Shown here in pieces: positions 63,240-64,000 of a stretch of DNA of 64,000 bases (its first letter is position 1; each line of letters begins with the position of its first letter). The DNA lies in NCBI RefSeq assembly GCF_026041215.1, contig NZ_JAPEIQ010000030.1:1-64000 (forward strand), in the 5' to 3' direction. The position numbers were made by a program, and so were the translations under genes. Source of the stretch: Hoyosella sp. YIM 151337 (lineage in GTDB: Bacteria > Actinomycetota > Actinomycetes > Mycobacteriales > Mycobacteriaceae). A model generated the notes under the pieces. It ran no database searches, had not been told where the DNA came from, and saw only the letters and a list, made by a program, of their open reading frames with translations.

Positions 63240-64000
63240 GCTGCTACCTCGAATCGAGCGGCGCGGCGTTCAATCCCGCGCGAAGCTATCTTGATCCACC
63301 ACGACCGGACCGCCGCGAGCGCTCGGTCACGGCGATTCGGATTGTCAATGACATCAGTCCGATAGAACGAAGGACAAAGCACCGCGGCGTGGGCATTGGC
63401 GCCGCACACTCCGCAGCCGACGCAACTGTCCAATACTGTCGCGATTGGGTCGGTGCGCATTGGGTCAGGATTGTCAGCGATGGTGAGGGACGGGCACCCG
63501 GAAATGCGAATGCAGGCGTGATCACCGGTGCATGTTTCGGCATCGACGCCGAACCGCTCGCGCACAACTCGTTTGCCTTCCGCCAGCGCTTTCTTGCGGA
63601 CGGGCTTTTCCCTCCGCTGTTTGTTGAGCTGGCACTCACTCTGCATCACGAGCACTTTGGGGCCGGGTTCCTCGGTGGTCAGTGCCTCGACGAACGCATC
63701 GCGCACCGCACCCACGTCATAGGTGTTGTCGATGGTCTTCGCCCACTCGACACCGACGCCGCGCGCCGCCTTCTCGATGGGATGCTGAGTCGACCGCGTC
63801 TCCAGTTCCGCCGGTGAGGACAACACGTCTTGTCCGCCGGTCGCTGCGGCGTAGGCATTGTCGACGACGACGAGCAGCTGGTCACTCTTGTTGAATACGG
63901 CGTTGCCGACCCCGCTCGTGAGGCCGTTGTGCCAGAATCCGCCGTCGCCCATAACGGCGATGCTGCGCTGATCGGTGTCCTTGGAGTTCAGCGCTGCGGC
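63236..64000 (-). CDS. Indolepyruvate ferredoxin oxidoreductase, IorA-like C-terminal part (5' end outside window)
   Basis: About 255 C-terminal residues are visible and the frame stays open to the window edge. It contains the thiamine diphosphate-binding motif GDGGFWHNG...N, and an iron-sulfur region with CTGDHACIRISGCPSL and CVGCGVCGANAHAAVLC typical of IorA 4Fe-4S domains. IorA is the catalytic subunit that passes electrons to ferredoxin or another acceptor. The ATG at 63952 is internal. Confidence 0.9.
   Translation of the reverse strand, partial: AAALNSKDTDQRSIAVMGDGGFWHNGLTSGVGNAVFNKSDQLLVVVDNAYAAATGGQDVLSSPAELETRSTQHPIEKAARGVGVEWAKTIDNTYDVGAVRDAFVEALTTEEPGPKVLVMQSECQLNKQRREKPVRKKALAEGKRVVRERFGVDAETCTGDHACIRISGCPSLTIADNPDPMRTDPIATVLDSCVGCGVCGANAHAAVLCPSFYRTDVIDNPNRRDRALAAVRSWWIKIASRGIERRAARFEVAA

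Overview
This is a high-GC actinobacterial segment, and the genes place it in the mycolic-acid-containing Mycobacteriales. The first half follows the gene order of the Mycobacterium tuberculosis Rv3793-Rv3842 region: emb, accD4, pks13, fadD32, a Rv3802c-type cutinase-like thioesterase, two antigen-85 mycolyltransferases, aftB, ubiA, a PAP2 phosphatase, glfT2, glf, a Rv3811-type amidase, a HAD phosphatase, two acyltransferases, serS, Rv3835, Rv3836, Rv3837c, pheA, Rv3839, an LCP protein, a bacterioferritin-like ferritin and a glpQ1-type phosphodiesterase. Several features argue against Mycobacterium itself: an LGFP-repeat mycolyltransferase, a DUF732 lipoprotein beside the cutinase gene, no erp gene, and a gentisate gene cluster. 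A non-mycobacterial genus such as Hoyosella, Rhodococcus or a relative is more likely, but I cannot name the species.

Region 1 (1-27438) is a cell-envelope assembly line. AccD4, FadD32 and Pks13 make the mycolate precursor, the antigen-85 proteins transfer mycolates outside the cell, Glf and GlfT2 build galactan, UbiA and the PAP2 phosphatase make the decaprenyl-phosphoryl arabinose donor, and Emb and AftB build arabinan. Region 2 (27439-42074) is syntenic housekeeping. It includes an inserted three-gene PE-like / PPE-like / EspG-like locus with no ESX core genes nearby, and an iron-regulated block with an IdeR-like box before a HugZ/DUF2470 gene and two more before the ferritin gene. Region 3 (42099-50224) holds a DUF4328 membrane protein, a rhodanese, an SppA-like peptidase, an ABC exporter and a PknK-like kinase/ATPase. 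A dense cluster of DnaA-box-like 9-mers lies between the rhodanese and sppA genes.

Region 4 (50232-59857) is an aromatic catabolism module in two divergent operons. On the minus strand are a hotdog thioesterase, a fused FAD hydroxylase/Old Yellow Enzyme protein of the salicylyl-CoA 5-hydroxylase / 2-aminobenzoyl-CoA monooxygenase-reductase type, and a nitrilase. On the plus strand are a gentisate dioxygenase, an FAH-family hydrolase, a maleate cis-trans isomerase and a malic enzyme. I infer the route aryl-CoA to gentisyl-CoA to gentisate to maleylpyruvate to maleate plus pyruvate to fumarate, with malic enzyme returning C4 acid to pyruvate. A PaaX-family repressor gene and a flavin reductase gene flank the module. 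A similar 24-bp sequence occurs in both divergent promoter regions and is a candidate operator.

Region 5 (60121-64000) contains a rearrangement scar, where a two-domain MerR gene and a DUF6194 gene, both missing their 5' ends, are joined back to back. It ends in a partial IorA/IorB-type indolepyruvate oxidoreductase pair. I see no tRNA, rRNA, CRISPR array, insertion sequence or prophage.
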